Counted from the stretch's first letter, positions 23,245 to 37,484 are shown. The stretch: DNA of 64,000 nucleotides from Helochares maculicollis (GCA_033557835.1 JAWQRO010000010.1:1-64000), one strand, 5' to 3'. Translations and numbers: made by a program. Notes: generated by a model from the sequence alone, not told the origin.

Positions 23245-25975
23245 TAAATTAAATTGCGTTTAGTGCACTACGCATTATCATGCCAAATCAATAATCTAGA
23301 TTTTTATTAAATTAACTAGTGCAATCCCAGTGCACTTCGGCATCTAAACGGCTTATAATCTACCCGACACACGATTGAAACTTCGTAGTCGAAACTATCT
23401 GTTCCCCTTGTTCGATAAGATCCTTTAACCTCGCAAAATACATTGTTTGTGTTTAATTACAGTTTCATGTTTCCCTTACAATTGGCATTAGGTATGTATA
23501 AGTTAATCAGCATTTACATCTCCTGTATCATTCCCAAATACAGTGTTGTAAATCATGTGGCAACCTTACAAAAGTACCGTTTTTAATATAAAGCGATTAA
23601 AACCGACCGTATAAAATCCTCCAATAAGTCCAAACATGACTGTCTTTTAGTAAAAAATATCCCACGAATATCGACCTTCTTCAAAAGTACTAATTTCATT
23701 ATCGGCCAATTCAGTGTTAATGTGCTTTTTTGCAAGCATCTCAAGGTTTCGTGCCAACGTTGAATGCAAGGTTAAATCGGTAGCAAAATGTGAACGTCTA
23801 CAGATCAGTCTAAAGCCGGCAAAAGTATGCTGACAGTAATATTTTACTTTCTTTGGCTGTGTAGAATTAAATCTAAAGCACGTCCTTCACTACAGAGTAA
23901 TTACTATAAACTAAATACGCTGAGTTGCTACTTGTTGATTTTTGGCTAGGCTATCGGAATTTCCAAGCCCCAGCATAATTCGAACACGTGGAAAGTCGGA
24001 GCTATTTGATGTGCTACATAACTAAAGCAGTGCATTAATTCTTAAAATTTGCCCACGCTTCATGACTAACTTTTGGAGTACAAAAAAACAAATCAAAAGT
24101 GGACTGAAGCTAGTTTCATTCATTAAATTCTCTTACTTCCAAAAATAAGCCAATTGACATTGATAAACACTATCTTCTGGCATCCGTTGCGAACAATTGG
24201 AAAACAGCGCCTGCGAAAATATGGCTCAAAAACAGCAACCGACTATTTTTGGGGCCCCACAAACACATCTGATGAAGGCGGAGCCAGCTGAAAGATATTT
24301 TTACATATCGGTTAAACGATTTTCCACAGCCGGATCGTAATACTGCTCCTATTTGAAGCTAATCTATCGATATAACTGTAGAATAATCGAATGTCTATCA
24401 TTTACTGTTGTAATTGCTTTAATTAAGCAAGATCTAAGACTGGTATAATATAGTTGAAAAAAGTTGAATTGAACACCTGTGCAGGCAGTGCCACGCTGTC
24501 TGTTACGTAAACAGTATAGACAGGTAATTCCTAGTGGAATAAAAAAAGCTTATTGTTGCTGTTGAGCATGATAATTTAATTTAATTTGCTCCGTTGCGTC
24601 ATGGTATTATCAAATAGAATTTCTGGAATAATGCATAAGGCAATTTATTTTTTTCTGTAATGATTCTACTTAGCATGGTATGATATGTTTCGTTCACATA
24701 GACAATTCTAAATAGTCAACATTTCAATAGTCGCATCTCCGTTGGTACTTATTGTGCGCACAATTTGTAAAACACTGGACGCTTTTAATTTAACGGTTCC
24801 TTGGCGGTGTTTATGCATTGTTTTCGAGTTATAAGAATGTGATGCCTTTATCGTTTTGCGCTGTCTTTATTATTTTATCTGAATTTTGCTTATGTCCCAT
24901 ATTTCTGTTTCCGGACAGCTATTATATTATAATGAATATGTGGAGGCGTGTTAGCAGAACGTAACAAGTATCAAGACAGCGTATTAATTTTTCTTATGTG
25001 TTCTAAACGAAACATTTTGTTGATTTTTGCCGTTTTTTGTTTATAATTTTTGGCTCTTTAAACTGTATTAGGAAAGATGTGTTTAAAACCCTTATCTAAA
25101 TCGTCATTATATTTAATCGTTTACACTCGCCTAGTTTACTCAACGATCCCAAATGAGGGTGTCCTTGGTACCTTGTAACATGTTTAACCGGTATGGTGAT
25201 TTTTTTTTCATCTTCACTTCCACCTAGGTATATTTGAATGGCTCAGTCGCCCCGGATGATGGAGCTTAATCTAAAACAAACACAACCCCAATCACAACTC
25301 TAGAACTTCTACTAAATGAAAGATGCAGAAAATGCAGTTAAAAAGATCTAAAAGTGGACGTCTTCTTCGACGTCTTTCCTAAGTACCCACGTCTTTTGAG
25401 AGCTAATATCTCTTCCTAGATATTCGTTTATGTTGGTTAAAATGGTTCAGTTTATTATTTATGTTTTCCGTAGATACACTATTGTGTTTCTTATATTTTT
25501 TAATTATCTCCCTGGTAAGTTTTAGGGCATCACTTAAATGTCTATAACATTAATTCTCAGGTTGATCTGGCGCTAGGACATACGAGTATTAGGTTTGTCT
25601 GGTGGGAAATTCCTTAACTTGAAAAGACTTACTCACTTATTTATTGCAAAAAATTTTTTGACATACTTTATCATTGAGGATCTCAGAAGTATTCCAACTC
25701 CATAATGAATTTCGTCATTCTTTCCTGGGTATCTTTAGCTATTATGAATCCTCCAGAAGAAGCATTTCTTCTTTCCTCACTTTTCACTTTTGATGATTCA
25801 ATTGCATCTTCTGAGATCATATCGGTGCCTTCTCTATGATTTCTAGTATACGTCATAGTAACAAGAAAATATTGAAAATTTGGATTCAATATGAATCATT
25901 AAAAGAATTATTGTTCCTATTTTGAGTCATCCCAAAGGCCCATCATTAGTATCATCATACATACCTATTGTATTA
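23245..25975. other. gene-poor stretch, no feature seen
   Basis: AT-rich with no recognisable exon, RNA gene or repeat. The open minus-strand frame at 25683-25889 has no family resemblance or splice context. Confidence 0.35.
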
Positions 25976-25979
25976 TCTT

Positions 25980-26335
25980 CATATATCTATTAAACTTGAG
26001 AGAATGCTTAAAACTAGATGTGGAATCAAATATGTCTCAATTTGGTTTTCGTAAGGGCAAATCGTCTATTGATAATTTGTCTTCTCTTACCCTGAAAATA
26101 CATAATGGATTCACTCATGGCATTTCAAGTCACTCTCTATTTTTGATTATCATTGATACCTTTGACGACTTTAAACTACCTGTTCTCAATATCAAACTCA
26201 TATCTTTTGAAATTCCTGAACATGTTGTATATAAACTGTCCATGACTCTATCAAACACCTTCTCCATTTATTTTTATATGGCAAACTCAATTAAGAACAG
26301 ATTAGTCTCAGCTAGAGTACGGTTTTAGTACAAAC
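25980..26335 (+). mobile_element. jockey-like non-LTR reverse transcriptase fragment
   Basis: A continuous plus-strand reading of about 110 codons begins with SQFGFRKGKSSIDNLSSL (RT block with GFRKGRS). It continues to LFLIIIDTFDDFKLPVL, which corresponds to the first catalytic block (xFLDIKGAFDNV), with the catalytic aspartate region altered. It then reads LISFEIPEHVVYKL and ends near RLVSARVRF. Only the N-terminal half of the RT is present. Confidence 0.65.
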
Positions 26336-26339
26336 TTAC

Positions 26340-27631
26340 AACTATCATCCAAATGGATTAAATAGATCAATTAATTAAATATCCACCCAAGACCTGAGCA
26401 GCTTGTTATTTAGGCCAACCGTAGTAATAATGTTATATTTAAAATTCCATGGCATTGTTCTTGATTCAGCAAAAGTTACTAAAATATTAGTGTGTTAAAA
26501 TGAGTGCAAACTAAATTTATACTAAATTTTGCTATGACAAAATGAACAAAACTGAGTGAAATTAAATTTAATGAGCAAAACCTGCTTGGTTCTGGAATGT
26601 AATCTGAATTTCATATTAAAAATATTAGATTGGTTAGATAGCACAATACAATAGATCAATTCTAGTCGTAGGGCTAAGTAACTTGTAAAAAATCATATCC
26701 TCCCATTACTAAAATAGCAAAGTATACCAAAATCGAATAAAAACAATTTTATTATTCTTATACAAAACGATAGATTGCAATTGTGTCTATCGGGGGCACA
26801 TTATCCTACTCTATAAATATCAACAAGAAAAATACGTATTTTCATTGGAGCTAAGCCGACTAATTTTCAAATTGGAACCATTCGATTCTATTAATTCCGG
26901 CCATGCTTTACCTTTGCACTCTTACTTGTGTAAGATTACTTCCAATCGAATGTTAATTTAATTCATATCCTAATAAAACAAAATTATTGCGCAGCAAACA
27001 TTATTTTTGACGTCCTGCGGGAAAGGCAGTTTGACAAATTGACAAGAAGTATACCGAGCTTCCTCCAAGTGCCAAGAAATCGTGTTGTGCCCCCACCTAC
27101 GAAGATTTTGCTTTCTATCAATAAATTTTTAAAACGCATCCATCTGCCAACCAGTCCTAGTGAGCTTAGAATTGAGATATGTCATCTGTGTCCGTTTTAA
27201 ACTTTTTACCATACAGCTGCTGGAAAATTATTTGTATTTACCTTATCTTTACAACAAAACAACAACAGGTACTTTAAGTTAATTTTCTGTGGGGATTGAG
27301 ACTTTATGGCGAAAAAATTAGTGTTTATAAAATAATCTCCAACCACGTGGGCTTCAATTTCGGTTCGAAAATTACATCACCAGTCTCCCTGGGTAAAACA
27401 CGAATTAAACTTTGGCGTTACATCATAGAGTTAACACCTATAAACACATGACAAAAAGGACTTGCGTCAAAGGACGCAACTACTTTAAAAGACCCTTTTA
27501 TTTTGAAGTAATTATCAAATATTATTCAATAGAGCCAAATTTAAAGTCCATATTTTAATGAGAGGATGGAATTTTTACGTGCTTAACCTTCGTGTTTCAT
27601 AGTTTTACATTCTCTTCTTTTGTTGTTGCAG
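26340..27631. other. upstream flank or first intron of IP6K
   Basis: No coding sequence seen. It ends in a strong acceptor (TTGTTGTTGCAG at 27620-27631), so at least part of it is an intron downstream of an unseen 5' UTR exon of IP6K. The GC-richer stretch at 26998-27110 is unexplained. Confidence 0.4.
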
Positions 27632-27741
27632 GTTTTTATTTCTCCAAGAACTTTGACATTCGGCGCATCAGAATCTTTTAACCCGTTCAAAAATTCAAAA
27701 ACAAATATACACCGTGTGTGTTTGGTACGGCGTGGGTGGGG

Positions 27742-30700
27742 ATGGTTTTCTTATTGGCAGATTGGGGTATGGGAGATTCTGAAACCCGCAGCCGAAATTA
27801 TGTGGAACAATCCTGTGATCTGTTACGACTTGAACAAAGCCAACCACATCTTGATGAAAACCAAAGTGAAGTCGATTTACACCCTCTTAGCAATCAAGTA
27901 AGTACCCTAGCATTAAATTTTACAATTATAGAGTTAATAAATAAAAACAGGTTCATTAAAAAACTAAACCAAATTTGTACTTATATACTACAAGCTGTTT
28001 TAATTTAAAAAAATCGCCACATGTAAGTACTTAACTAATTAATAATAATAATAATAATAATCGTATTGCGCAGCATAATGATCATGACACTATTGAAATG
28101 CGTCTTTCGGTAAGTCGCCTCTGTGACGAAGATGTAAAACAGCATTATTTTAGGTCACTTGAAGCTGTTTATAAATCTCCTGCTTTCCTAACGGAAAAGG
28201 ATCTCGCATAGTCCAAAGTGCATCTCGAAAGAAATCCGAACAAATGTACGTTGCAATATCTGCAAAGAGGATATCCGTACATTGAATCCTTCAGAGAAGC
28301 ATTTGGACCGACACAGGGAGATCGAAAGAACAGGTCCTCTGAAAAGAAAACCAATTTACGCACGCAATTTCGTTTTTTCAATCGGTAACAGTGGGTAAAA
28401 TTTTTATTTTTCCAAACAACAAATTAAAAACCCAACTCTACATAAAACTGTTTAGTTTGAATTACAGAATTGGCGATAGGAAATGACTAAATTGCCATTA
28501 ATAATAGTTTATTGGTATTTTAAATTTCCCACTTTAGACTTAATTCAGTTTTAAATTAAATATTCATTCATTCAATCATCTAATCATCACTATATACACT
28601 GTGATTCCTTTTGCGTTCGTTAGTATAACAAAAGAGCAAAATGATTGATAGACTGCACGTCAGATTAGGTGAGTGAATCATTACAATAATCAATAAGTTA
28701 CATATAAAAGCAATTGTGATGAATTTTGTTAAAATTATAATAATTTTAAATGAAACTGCCTTAACTTAACATTTTCGAAATTAACGAGCAACAAATCACC
28801 AATCTGCCCGACCTGATGAAAGCCATAAGAAAACGAAAATGGATATTTAAATGTCATATCTATTCTATTGGATAAACTTCATCCTTTAAAAATTAATAAT
28901 GATAATAATAAATATGATTAAAATATTATGTCAGTTGATTTATTAATATCAATAAACGATATAGTGATTAATAATTTTTTTGAAAAAGCTGGCATGAAAC
29001 TATGAAACGAAATAAAAAATCAAAATGCTCATACAATTTCAGCATAAGGTTTCATCTCATCAATCTCTTGCAGCGACCAAATTAAATATACCACATATAA
29101 TGATTGAATGAATAGATAAATGAATTTTTTGCTTTCCACAAATACCTTGTATTAAGGACACTTTAAATAGAATAGTTATTTTGAGATTACCATAAAAATA
29201 AAGTGGTTAAAAACAATTTCCTCTGGAATGACCAGGGGCGACATTTATAATCCCATAGATGAACAAACAAAAACCAATACAATTTATATTTAACAATAAT
29301 GGATAACTGAATAGTAACAAAGTTCGAAACAAAGAAATATACATAAGGAATATCAATTTACCCAGCTAAAAATTAAAACAATATAACATAAGAAGACACC
29401 AGCAAAAGACAGTCAGATATCTGGATAAAAAGTAATCACCAGAAATTTATCCAATGATAAAGTTGATGAACTAGAGTTTACTGAAGCTAAAGTTAGACGA
29501 AAGGAATATATGTTAGAGCGATCAGAGAAACAAAGACAGAGGCCAAAAAGATTTGAAAAGAGATAATTCACCAGACAAGGGAGACAATCTAAAAACTTAA
29601 ATATTGAAAGAAATTGAAAATACAGGCTATAGACAGAAATAACTGTAAGGTCACGCAGTCCATCAACATCAGAAGAAATAAAAAAATCAATCATGTGCCC
29701 TTAAAGTATATCACATGACCTTCATCCTAAACATCAGTAGCATGAGAGATGTATCCTCTATAAAGCAAAAGTAAATACAAATGATAGAGAAACAGAAACA
29801 TATTGAACAGCAAGGGACAAATTAGAAAATATAATTATATATAGTATTAGTAAAGTGTCATAGTGATATGGGAAACAGAAAAAAATGAAAAAGGGTTTGA
29901 AGAATAAAGCAATATTATAGTGAAAACCAACAAAGACACCAAGAATAATCCACGTAATAACAATACAGATAATATAGAAACATTAAGAAGATAACAAAAA
30001 TGTAAATACCAAGTGAATAAGAGAAAATATTTTTGAAAAAGATACCAAGGCAGAGATATGAAAACAAAAATAAGGAAAAACAATTAAAGGAGAAATGAAG
30101 AACACATTTTGAAATACTTCTAAATAAAGGTCTTGGGCAAAATCAATAGAGATAAAAGCTGAAGAAAAAGCTTTCGCAATGGAATGATATGTAGAAAGAA
30201 ATGTCAAAAACAATGGAGAGGAGGCTAGCTAAGCGCAATACACAAAAAAAACTCTTGCAAAAATTATAGAGGCTTCACTCGGCTAGTATGACGGAATAAA
30301 CTATTTATAAACCTTATGCATAAACTTCAAGCAAGCATACAACAAAAGAAAGAATCCAGTAAGTGCAGAAGATACTCACTGTTATTAAATCTACTCTTGG
30401 GAACGCAACATATCAGTATCAATTATTTTGCTTTTGGATTAGCAAATTTTTCAACCTGTACATATAAAAAATTTGATATTGCCAATTTTTATCAATTGAA
30501 TGGCAAAATTTTAATTTTTCTTATGCTGCAGTTTTTGGAATGCTAGGAATCACGTGTATAAAATTATTTCTCAATCTTAAAACTCTGCAATTCATACTAA
30601 AAATAGTAAAGGAAAATATCAAATATCGATTACTCAATTTCAGCTGATTTTCACCCTCTGTCGATTCTGATCAAATTTTAATTACTACATTTATTTCAAT

Positions 30701-33700
30701 AGGTAGGCGGACACACGAGACTAATGGTATTGAACCCGAGCACTATATGCAAACCGTTGAACTACAGAGAGCTAGAATTTTATCAAAACATTCAAGACCA
30801 AGATATCAAAATGTTTGTACCAAAATATAAAGGTAAGCTGAGTAGATTTAAGAGAAAAAAACACAAAGTGCGGCAAAGACTATAAAAAAGTGATGCGGTT
30901 ATGAACTCGCTTTTACTTATGAACCAGGTTATAGTAAACTCATATGCAAAATACTGTATATCTCTGTATGTGTTACATTATGAAATTTTGGGGCGCTACA
31001 GCAATTCAGAGGCAGTGTACTTCTTGTGCCAAAGGCAAAATTTAACACTATTATTAGAAGCATAGCAAGAATTAAACTGTTTCATTTTAATTGTAAGTAT
31101 TAAAATCACCTGTAGCACCCTAGAATTGGATTGAAACTGGTTATAAGTAGTTACAGTTATGTGATATATATAGGCTAGTAAAATTGTGATATTTTAGATA
31201 GGAAAATATTTTTGTAAACGAAATTATTTTATATAAATAAAACATTTTAGAAACCCTGATTCATTTTATGATGCATGTTACATGAGATATTTTGTTTGTT
31301 TTTTTTTCTTTTTGTTTGTGTTTTGTTAGGTTTGACGTTTTCGGGCATTTGGTGCATTTCTGTCACTGTATGGTTATCCTAAATTACATTGTTCTGTAAA
31401 ATGCTTTCAAGAATTTCAAATTTTCAAATCTATGTTGTCCATTTATCAGCCCTACTGTGTTTTCTCTTGTGGAATATTAAATCATAAATTATTTCCAACA
31501 CAAACAAAATTAGTTATGCATTAATTTGGGATAGCAATATGCCCATTTATTCCAAAATGCGTCAATTGCCTAATTAACCATACGCCTCGACCTAACATCA
31601 TCATCCACACACTTATTTATTTATTAATCATCAAAACACACTTGAAAATGAAAATGTGTCTCGTTTTATAATATGCTTTTTTATTTAAATTAATGCTTTA
31701 CGATGTGATGTTTATCTAAATAAAGTATTGAAAATTCAAACATGTTTGATTTTTAACATAGATTTTTTTTAAAAAAATCTTGTAAAATTATGTATATCTA
31801 TTTAATGAGAAAGTTTTTACTGAAATATATGTGGAAAATTACGATATTCTTTTGTTAAAATTGACGTCCGATACTATTTGGCCTATTTTGTGTAGTTGCG
31901 TTGTATGAATGTCTCCCAAGCCCCACTTAAAAAATGTTGAAACCAATATTGACATGATTAATATTTCGGTTTTATTGCAAAAAAATAGCAAGTAAAATAC
32001 ATATTTGTCAGGTAAGTATGTATTATTTGATGAAATATTAATAAATATTGTATGAATTAGAAAAGCCATTCTCTAAAGCTCTGCTATTTCTTTGTATGCT
32101 TTGCAAATCCATTCAACGATCATTTTTGAAATAATAAACGTACCTGTTTTAAAATTAACCAAATAATAATTTAAATAAAATGTATGGATAAATTTAAAAT
32201 TGCTCATTCTTAATTAAAGTTATATTAATATTTGGTATTTTCTTATAAAACATTTCATAAATAAACCGTCAATACGTAAATAATAGAGAATGACTTTTCT
32301 AGAATGTCTCCTGGTATGTCTGAGGTGTGCTTGAAAAGTATCGTCATACCACAATCGTTTACTTGTTTTATTGAGGAATGGCCACCAATTTGGATGGAAC
32401 AGACAGACTGCTGCCTGCTGGGTGACCTGGCCTCCCCCTGTCCATCTACGCCCTTCGTCCATTTTGGGTTCGTATGGACGTATTCTGTTGCTCAAGGGTT
32501 GGAAGGAATTTTAATTTCTTTATAAAGCAAATCAACAGAATGCACACACAGAAAACAAGTGTCTGCATTCTTTTGTTTGCAATAATCTTTTAATTTCTCA
32601 ACTTCTCTTATCAGTGCCAAAAAAATACACAAAAAATCATCAAATATAATTTTTAAAAATAAGATAACAATAAGATAATTTCGCAATACTTTTATTTAAC
32701 TCCAAAAGCTTTTTGTTTTGTGTCCATCATGTTTACATATTAATCTACTTCAAAAATCATTTTAATGCTTAATTTACATGAAATACAACCATGCACGCTT
32801 AAATATCAGCTTATTTTTTATTTCTCTTACAATAAGTAATTTATGGAAAAATGTTTAATTTTTTTGTCAAAATTTTATAGTAGGTATAATATATATGATA
32901 TAATAAATGAGGTTGCGTAGCAGAATTTATATGGTTTTGCGAATTGTTTCAGGAGTTATGCAGGCAACTTTATGCAGCGGTTCTAAAATGGAAAAACGGT
33001 ACAGCCCTAGCTTCAGGGAGGAATCGTCGAGATCTAAAAGTGGATACAAGAGGAAGCGAGAAGAAGTTTTGAAGTAAGTTGCCTTTATTATTAAATTATC
33101 ACATCTATCAATTAATCTGATAATAATAATTTAATTTGATTATAAAATGATTCTATCAACTTTGAATGTATTCTCACTTCTTAAGAAAAGATGTTCCACT
33201 ATTGATTCTAACTGCTTAATGTCAGTAAGTTAATATAAAACCATAATTACAAATGTACACCTGCTTATAGTGCATATTTAGAAAAAAAAAATTATATTTA
33301 TACTTGTATTTTATTCTGTAATTCTAACGCATTTATCACAAAACTAATGAAATAAAATTTTTTAAAACTTAAATGTGCACATTTTAAGTGGGTCAATTAC
33401 ATCAAAATTTGCATGTGGTTCAAATATTGCAATTAACTAAAATAATTAATTTATTCTAGAATGAAGGTACATCACAGTGGCAATCCTAAAGAAGTTTTGA
33501 AAAGTATATCACAGTCGGACAATACAAATAAGCAATATTTTTTAATGTTAGAAAATATTACATCTAGCTACACACACCCCTGTATTTTGGATCTCAAGAT
33601 GGGTACACGGCAACATGGGGATGATGCTTCAGCGGAAAAGAGGTCGAAGCAAATGGCTAAATGTGCAGCCAGTACCTCTGGAACATTAGGCGTGAGATTG

Positions 33701-36700
33701 TGTGGAATGCAAGTATATCAAGCGGACACAGACTATTATTTAAAACGTGATAAATATTATGGCAGAGAACTGAATGAAGAGGGTTTTAAAAATGCTTTAG
33801 TACGTTTTTTTGACAATGGTTTCGGCCTTAGAACATATGTAATTAGGAAGGTTATCACAAAATTAGAGCAGTTGAGAAGAGTGATAGAGAAGCAAAGCAG
33901 CTATAGATTTTATTCATGGTAAGTAGAATTTACTCAAAACTTGAAATGATTATACACTTTTTATAAACAAAGAGCTTCCCTTATGTAATGTGGCTTAAAT
34001 CATTTAAATTAAATGTATTAAAACTCTATTTCATAATACCTAATAATATAAAAAGTATGTTTTCAGCAAAAAAATGTTTTATTTTTTTAATGTATTAAAT
34101 CCCGAGTAAGGTCTGTAATTTTCTAATGTGCAGTGTAAAAACCAAACTCAAAATTGCATACATATTTTTTCAGTCGATTTATTTATTTATTAATTTATTG
34201 ATGTTAGTCGATAATTAAAATTTAATTCAATGTACATAATGATTTCATTTATTATTTAATATTTCTATTAATATGACATTCAAGTTGCTATTTTAAATAT
34301 AAGCTTAGGAAACATCAGATGTAAAACACATGTTAAAATATATTTATGTGTTATATGGTTTTAAATAATTAAATAAATAAAATTATCTTATAAAATGTAT
34401 TTACATCGATTGCTAATTAAATTAAAAAAAAACATTTTTATACAATAATATACTTTTGTTGCTATAGAAACTAAAAAACAATAATTTTTAGGGAATAATG
34501 TATTTCTGTTGCTATCAAATGCATGAGGTACCAGAATAGTTACAAAAAGAAGACACTTTTAATTCACTTGGCTTGAAAAATCTAACTTAGTCTGCTATCA
34601 TCTTATGTCTTTATACTATACAATTAAAATTTTTAAGTCTTGATACAAATTAGTGACGCAAAAGCAATAATATAAAAAATAAATACTTTTAGTTTTTGGA
34701 TACAAAGTTTTTCAATTCAAAACTATTCATTCTTGTGTTAATTGATAAATGAATGAAATCAAAAGGGGAAGGAATACGTTAAGAAAAAAGTTAACAATGG
34801 AATATAACATGAAGTTATGAAATTGGCATATTATCTTATAGAGTTGAGAAATGTATATAAATTAGTGTATTTGAAAAATGAAGTAGTTATTAAGATGTAA
34901 TATTCTATAATCTAACAATTTATTTTGCATATTATGCAAACACTTGCAACAACTAAATACTCCATCAGGTTTCATATTTTTCTTAGCATGAAATATATAG
35001 CTGTATTCCTTACCACTTTAAAAATAAAGTTACATTAAAAATGAACTTCCATATCTATATCTTTTATAGAATACAAATATTAGATAATTTAAACAATTAC
35101 ATAACAAAAACCTATGTTTCATGCATACCACCTACTGAAATTTAAAATTTTCTTGATTTACATATTCTTAAACGCTTTTTTAACATGTTTATTTCTATAA
35201 CGTAAGCCAAGCAAGTAAAGTATTTTGTTTTTGATATACATGCATATTTTGAAATTCATAGAAATAAAAAACAGCCACCACAGTTTTAGAAGCAGACTAT
35301 TTTACATACATTTGTTTCACTTAAGAAAAATTTATGGACACTCAGTTCATTACCTCAATTGGATGAAGCTAAATTTTGTGCTTAAATATGACAACGAGAA
35401 TATTTGCCGGGCAAAACTTTTCATTTTCTCAACTAAATGGATTTATTTAAAGAAAAACTAGCATAGTCAACCTCAGAAAATTGTGGTCAAATAATTTGGA
35501 ATACATATGGTACTTCTCTTGATGAGAGAATGCCTAAAAAACATTTTTTCATATTAATTTGATTTTTTATTGCTATTGAAAATCTATGCTCTTGGAGGTT
35601 CTTCGGCACTGCAAATTCAGAATACATTAGTTTAAGGTTAGGACACAATAGGTAATAACCACACTTACAAATCAAAAATCGTAACCTGCTGGTGTTTCAT
35701 ATTTTTATTCTTGATCAGAGCCACATTAGACAGAGACAAATTGGCCAGTGTAATCGCTAACCCCCACTAGGAGATAGCACCACAGGAAGGACTATACTTT
35801 TGTAATCATACCATATTGCAGTTTTATTCCTAAATGCATTTTCGCTTATTTAGCTCTTACACTTCTTATTTATAATTATCTCAGGGTGCACAACCTTGGT
35901 CAAGTTTCCATCTTTAGTACTTCTTGCAATTCTAAATAATTTATTTCTTATCCATTTTCATTTGCCTTAAAACAGTTTTTGACAAATAATTGTTTTCTCC
36001 TTATAACAATTTTTCCTCCATGTTTAAAATAAACAACACAAACAATTCTCTAACTTTCTCAGCAATAAAAAGACTGCATGTTTTCCACATGTATTCCTAT
36101 TGTTTTTTAAGAATTTTATCATTCGTATTATACGCACCATACCAAAAATGGTCAAAATGGGTTTTACGATTCTAAAATTGAAAATATCCGTCATATTTAT
36201 AAAACTTTTTTTTTTCATGGCAGCACTGCTTTATATAGTATACAAGAATGTAAATATGATAGACATAGGAGCCACTGCATTTAAATTGTTTTCAATTATA
36301 TGTTGTGATTTATTCCAAAACATTTACCCTCAGAAAATTGTAGGAATTATTGTAGAGAATACGTTGCGGTTTTATAGCTCTAATTGAGTTTCATGTCTGC
36401 GATTCAATTTTTAAAGTCACTTGATTCACCTAATTTTATTTAAATTATTGAAACCAAATGAAGTCTAACATTTTCATAGTAAAACAAAAAAGCTGGAATT
36501 TATATTTTGTCTCATATAGCTTAATTTTAAATTATGTAATTCAACATCCCAACTGCTATGAACTGCCTAATGCATTCTCGAACTGAACTAATTTTATCTA
36601 TGTTATATATTCATTATTAATCGAACTTTTTTCGTTTGTTACAGTTCCTTATTGATAGTTTACGAAGGTAACGGTGGTATTCCGTATCTCAAAGTTGCCA

Positions 36701-37437
36701 AACAAAATTGTTGTTCAAATAGTCCAGTATTCTGCGTAAATGACTGCACCCAAGAATCAGATAACAGTAGAGATGTTCCTTGTTGTTACGATGCAGACAC
36801 TAGCAACTCCTCATTAGATTTAATTCACGATGACGTAAGCCAAGATTCTCATCACAGAGGATTCGGTGAAGCTGCAGCGAGGGGGGCAAAATGCAGTAGT
36901 TTTTATCCTATTTCTGAAGAAACTATGTTTCTAGACTCGCCGCCCACGCTGCAAAGCATCGCAACGTCAAGTCCAATGTCTGTGGATAGTTGGATGATGT
37001 ATTCCAACAGTAGTAGTGATGAATATTCCCTGTCAGGACAATTTAATGGCTCGAATGATGACACTTCTGATTTTGAATTAGACTCTCCACATAAAACAAA
37101 AAAGACTAATCGTAGTTGCCAATCTTTACATGTTGAAGACTTGGAACTAGAAGATGAGGACGATGAAGAATTAGCTGCTACAGTATCACACAAAAGTGTG
37201 ACCAAACGATTACGGGTTAAAGAACCAAGAGCAACGACTTCTTCTTCTCGTCGCACTAGATCTCCTACGCCAGTTCAAGTAGATGTTAGAATGATAGATT
37301 TTGCGCATACATCGTTTGTAACAAAATCAACCGACGCCAGTTCTTGTCCAACAGTACACCAAGGTCCGGATGGAGGATTCCTAACCGGCTTAGACAGCCT
37401 GAAACGGTTACTACTGCAAATATTGGAAGAAGGTTAA
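27742..37437 (+). CDS. IP6K: inositol hexakisphosphate kinase (IP6K)
   Basis: Cytosolic or nuclear kinase that adds a pyrophosphate to InsP6, making 5-InsP7. Coding exons: 27742-27897, 30703-30832, 32953-33073, 33460-33918 and 36645-37437. They total 1659 nt (552 aa), in frame at every junction with consensus sites. The N-terminal block [10 protein letters not shown] (53-62) with ICKPL follows the Q52/V53 junction, as in animal IP6Ks. The inositol-binding motif PCILDLKMG (P-x3-D-x-K-x-G) is at 176-184, followed by [26 protein letters not shown] crosses the exon 4-5 junction (the SLL motif), and [10 protein letters not shown] at 502-511 holds the metal-binding [16 protein letters not shown] ends the protein. 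It is longer than human IP6K1 (441 aa) because of a serine- and acid-rich insert (about residues 300-500). The start is the first ATG after an in-frame stop at 27679; exon 1 (from 27632) begins in 5' UTR. Confidence 0.93.
27898..30702 (+). other. intron 1 (coding) of IP6K
   Basis: This intron holds an (AAT)n run at 28037-28061. At 28236-28390 there is an unexplained reading with C-x2-C and H-x4-H spacing. At 29300-30240 the plus strand is strongly purine-rich, which makes hydrophobic-looking open frames on the minus strand. No second gene is convincing. Confidence 0.5.
28037..28061. repeat. (AAT)n microsatellite
   Basis: About eight uninterrupted AAT units inside IP6K intron 1. Confidence 0.9.
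30833..32952 (+). other. intron 2 of IP6K
   Basis: Mostly AT-rich. A GC-richer island at about 32300-32510 is open in three frames, one plus and two minus. It does not splice in frame with the IP6K exons. Confidence 0.5.
33919..36644 (+). other. intron 4 of IP6K
   Basis: A 2.7-kb AT-rich intron between the exons carrying the PxxxDxKxG and SLL motifs. No conserved reading was found. The short open frames at 35225-35461 and 36100-36387 have AT-driven composition. Confidence 0.5.
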
Positions 37438-37484
37438 TTGCCCAAATGAGTTTTAGCAATTCCTTTATACTTCCAAGTATAGAA

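Noticed and set aside
29847..30213. Two hydrophobic minus-strand frames resembling membrane proteins
   Set aside because: They come from a purine-biased plus strand. There is no motif, no conserved block and no splice context.
36100..36387. 95-codon plus-strand frame with hydrophobic segments inside IP6K intron 4
   Set aside because: AT-driven composition (I, F, K), no known family, and it lies within a clearly supported intron.
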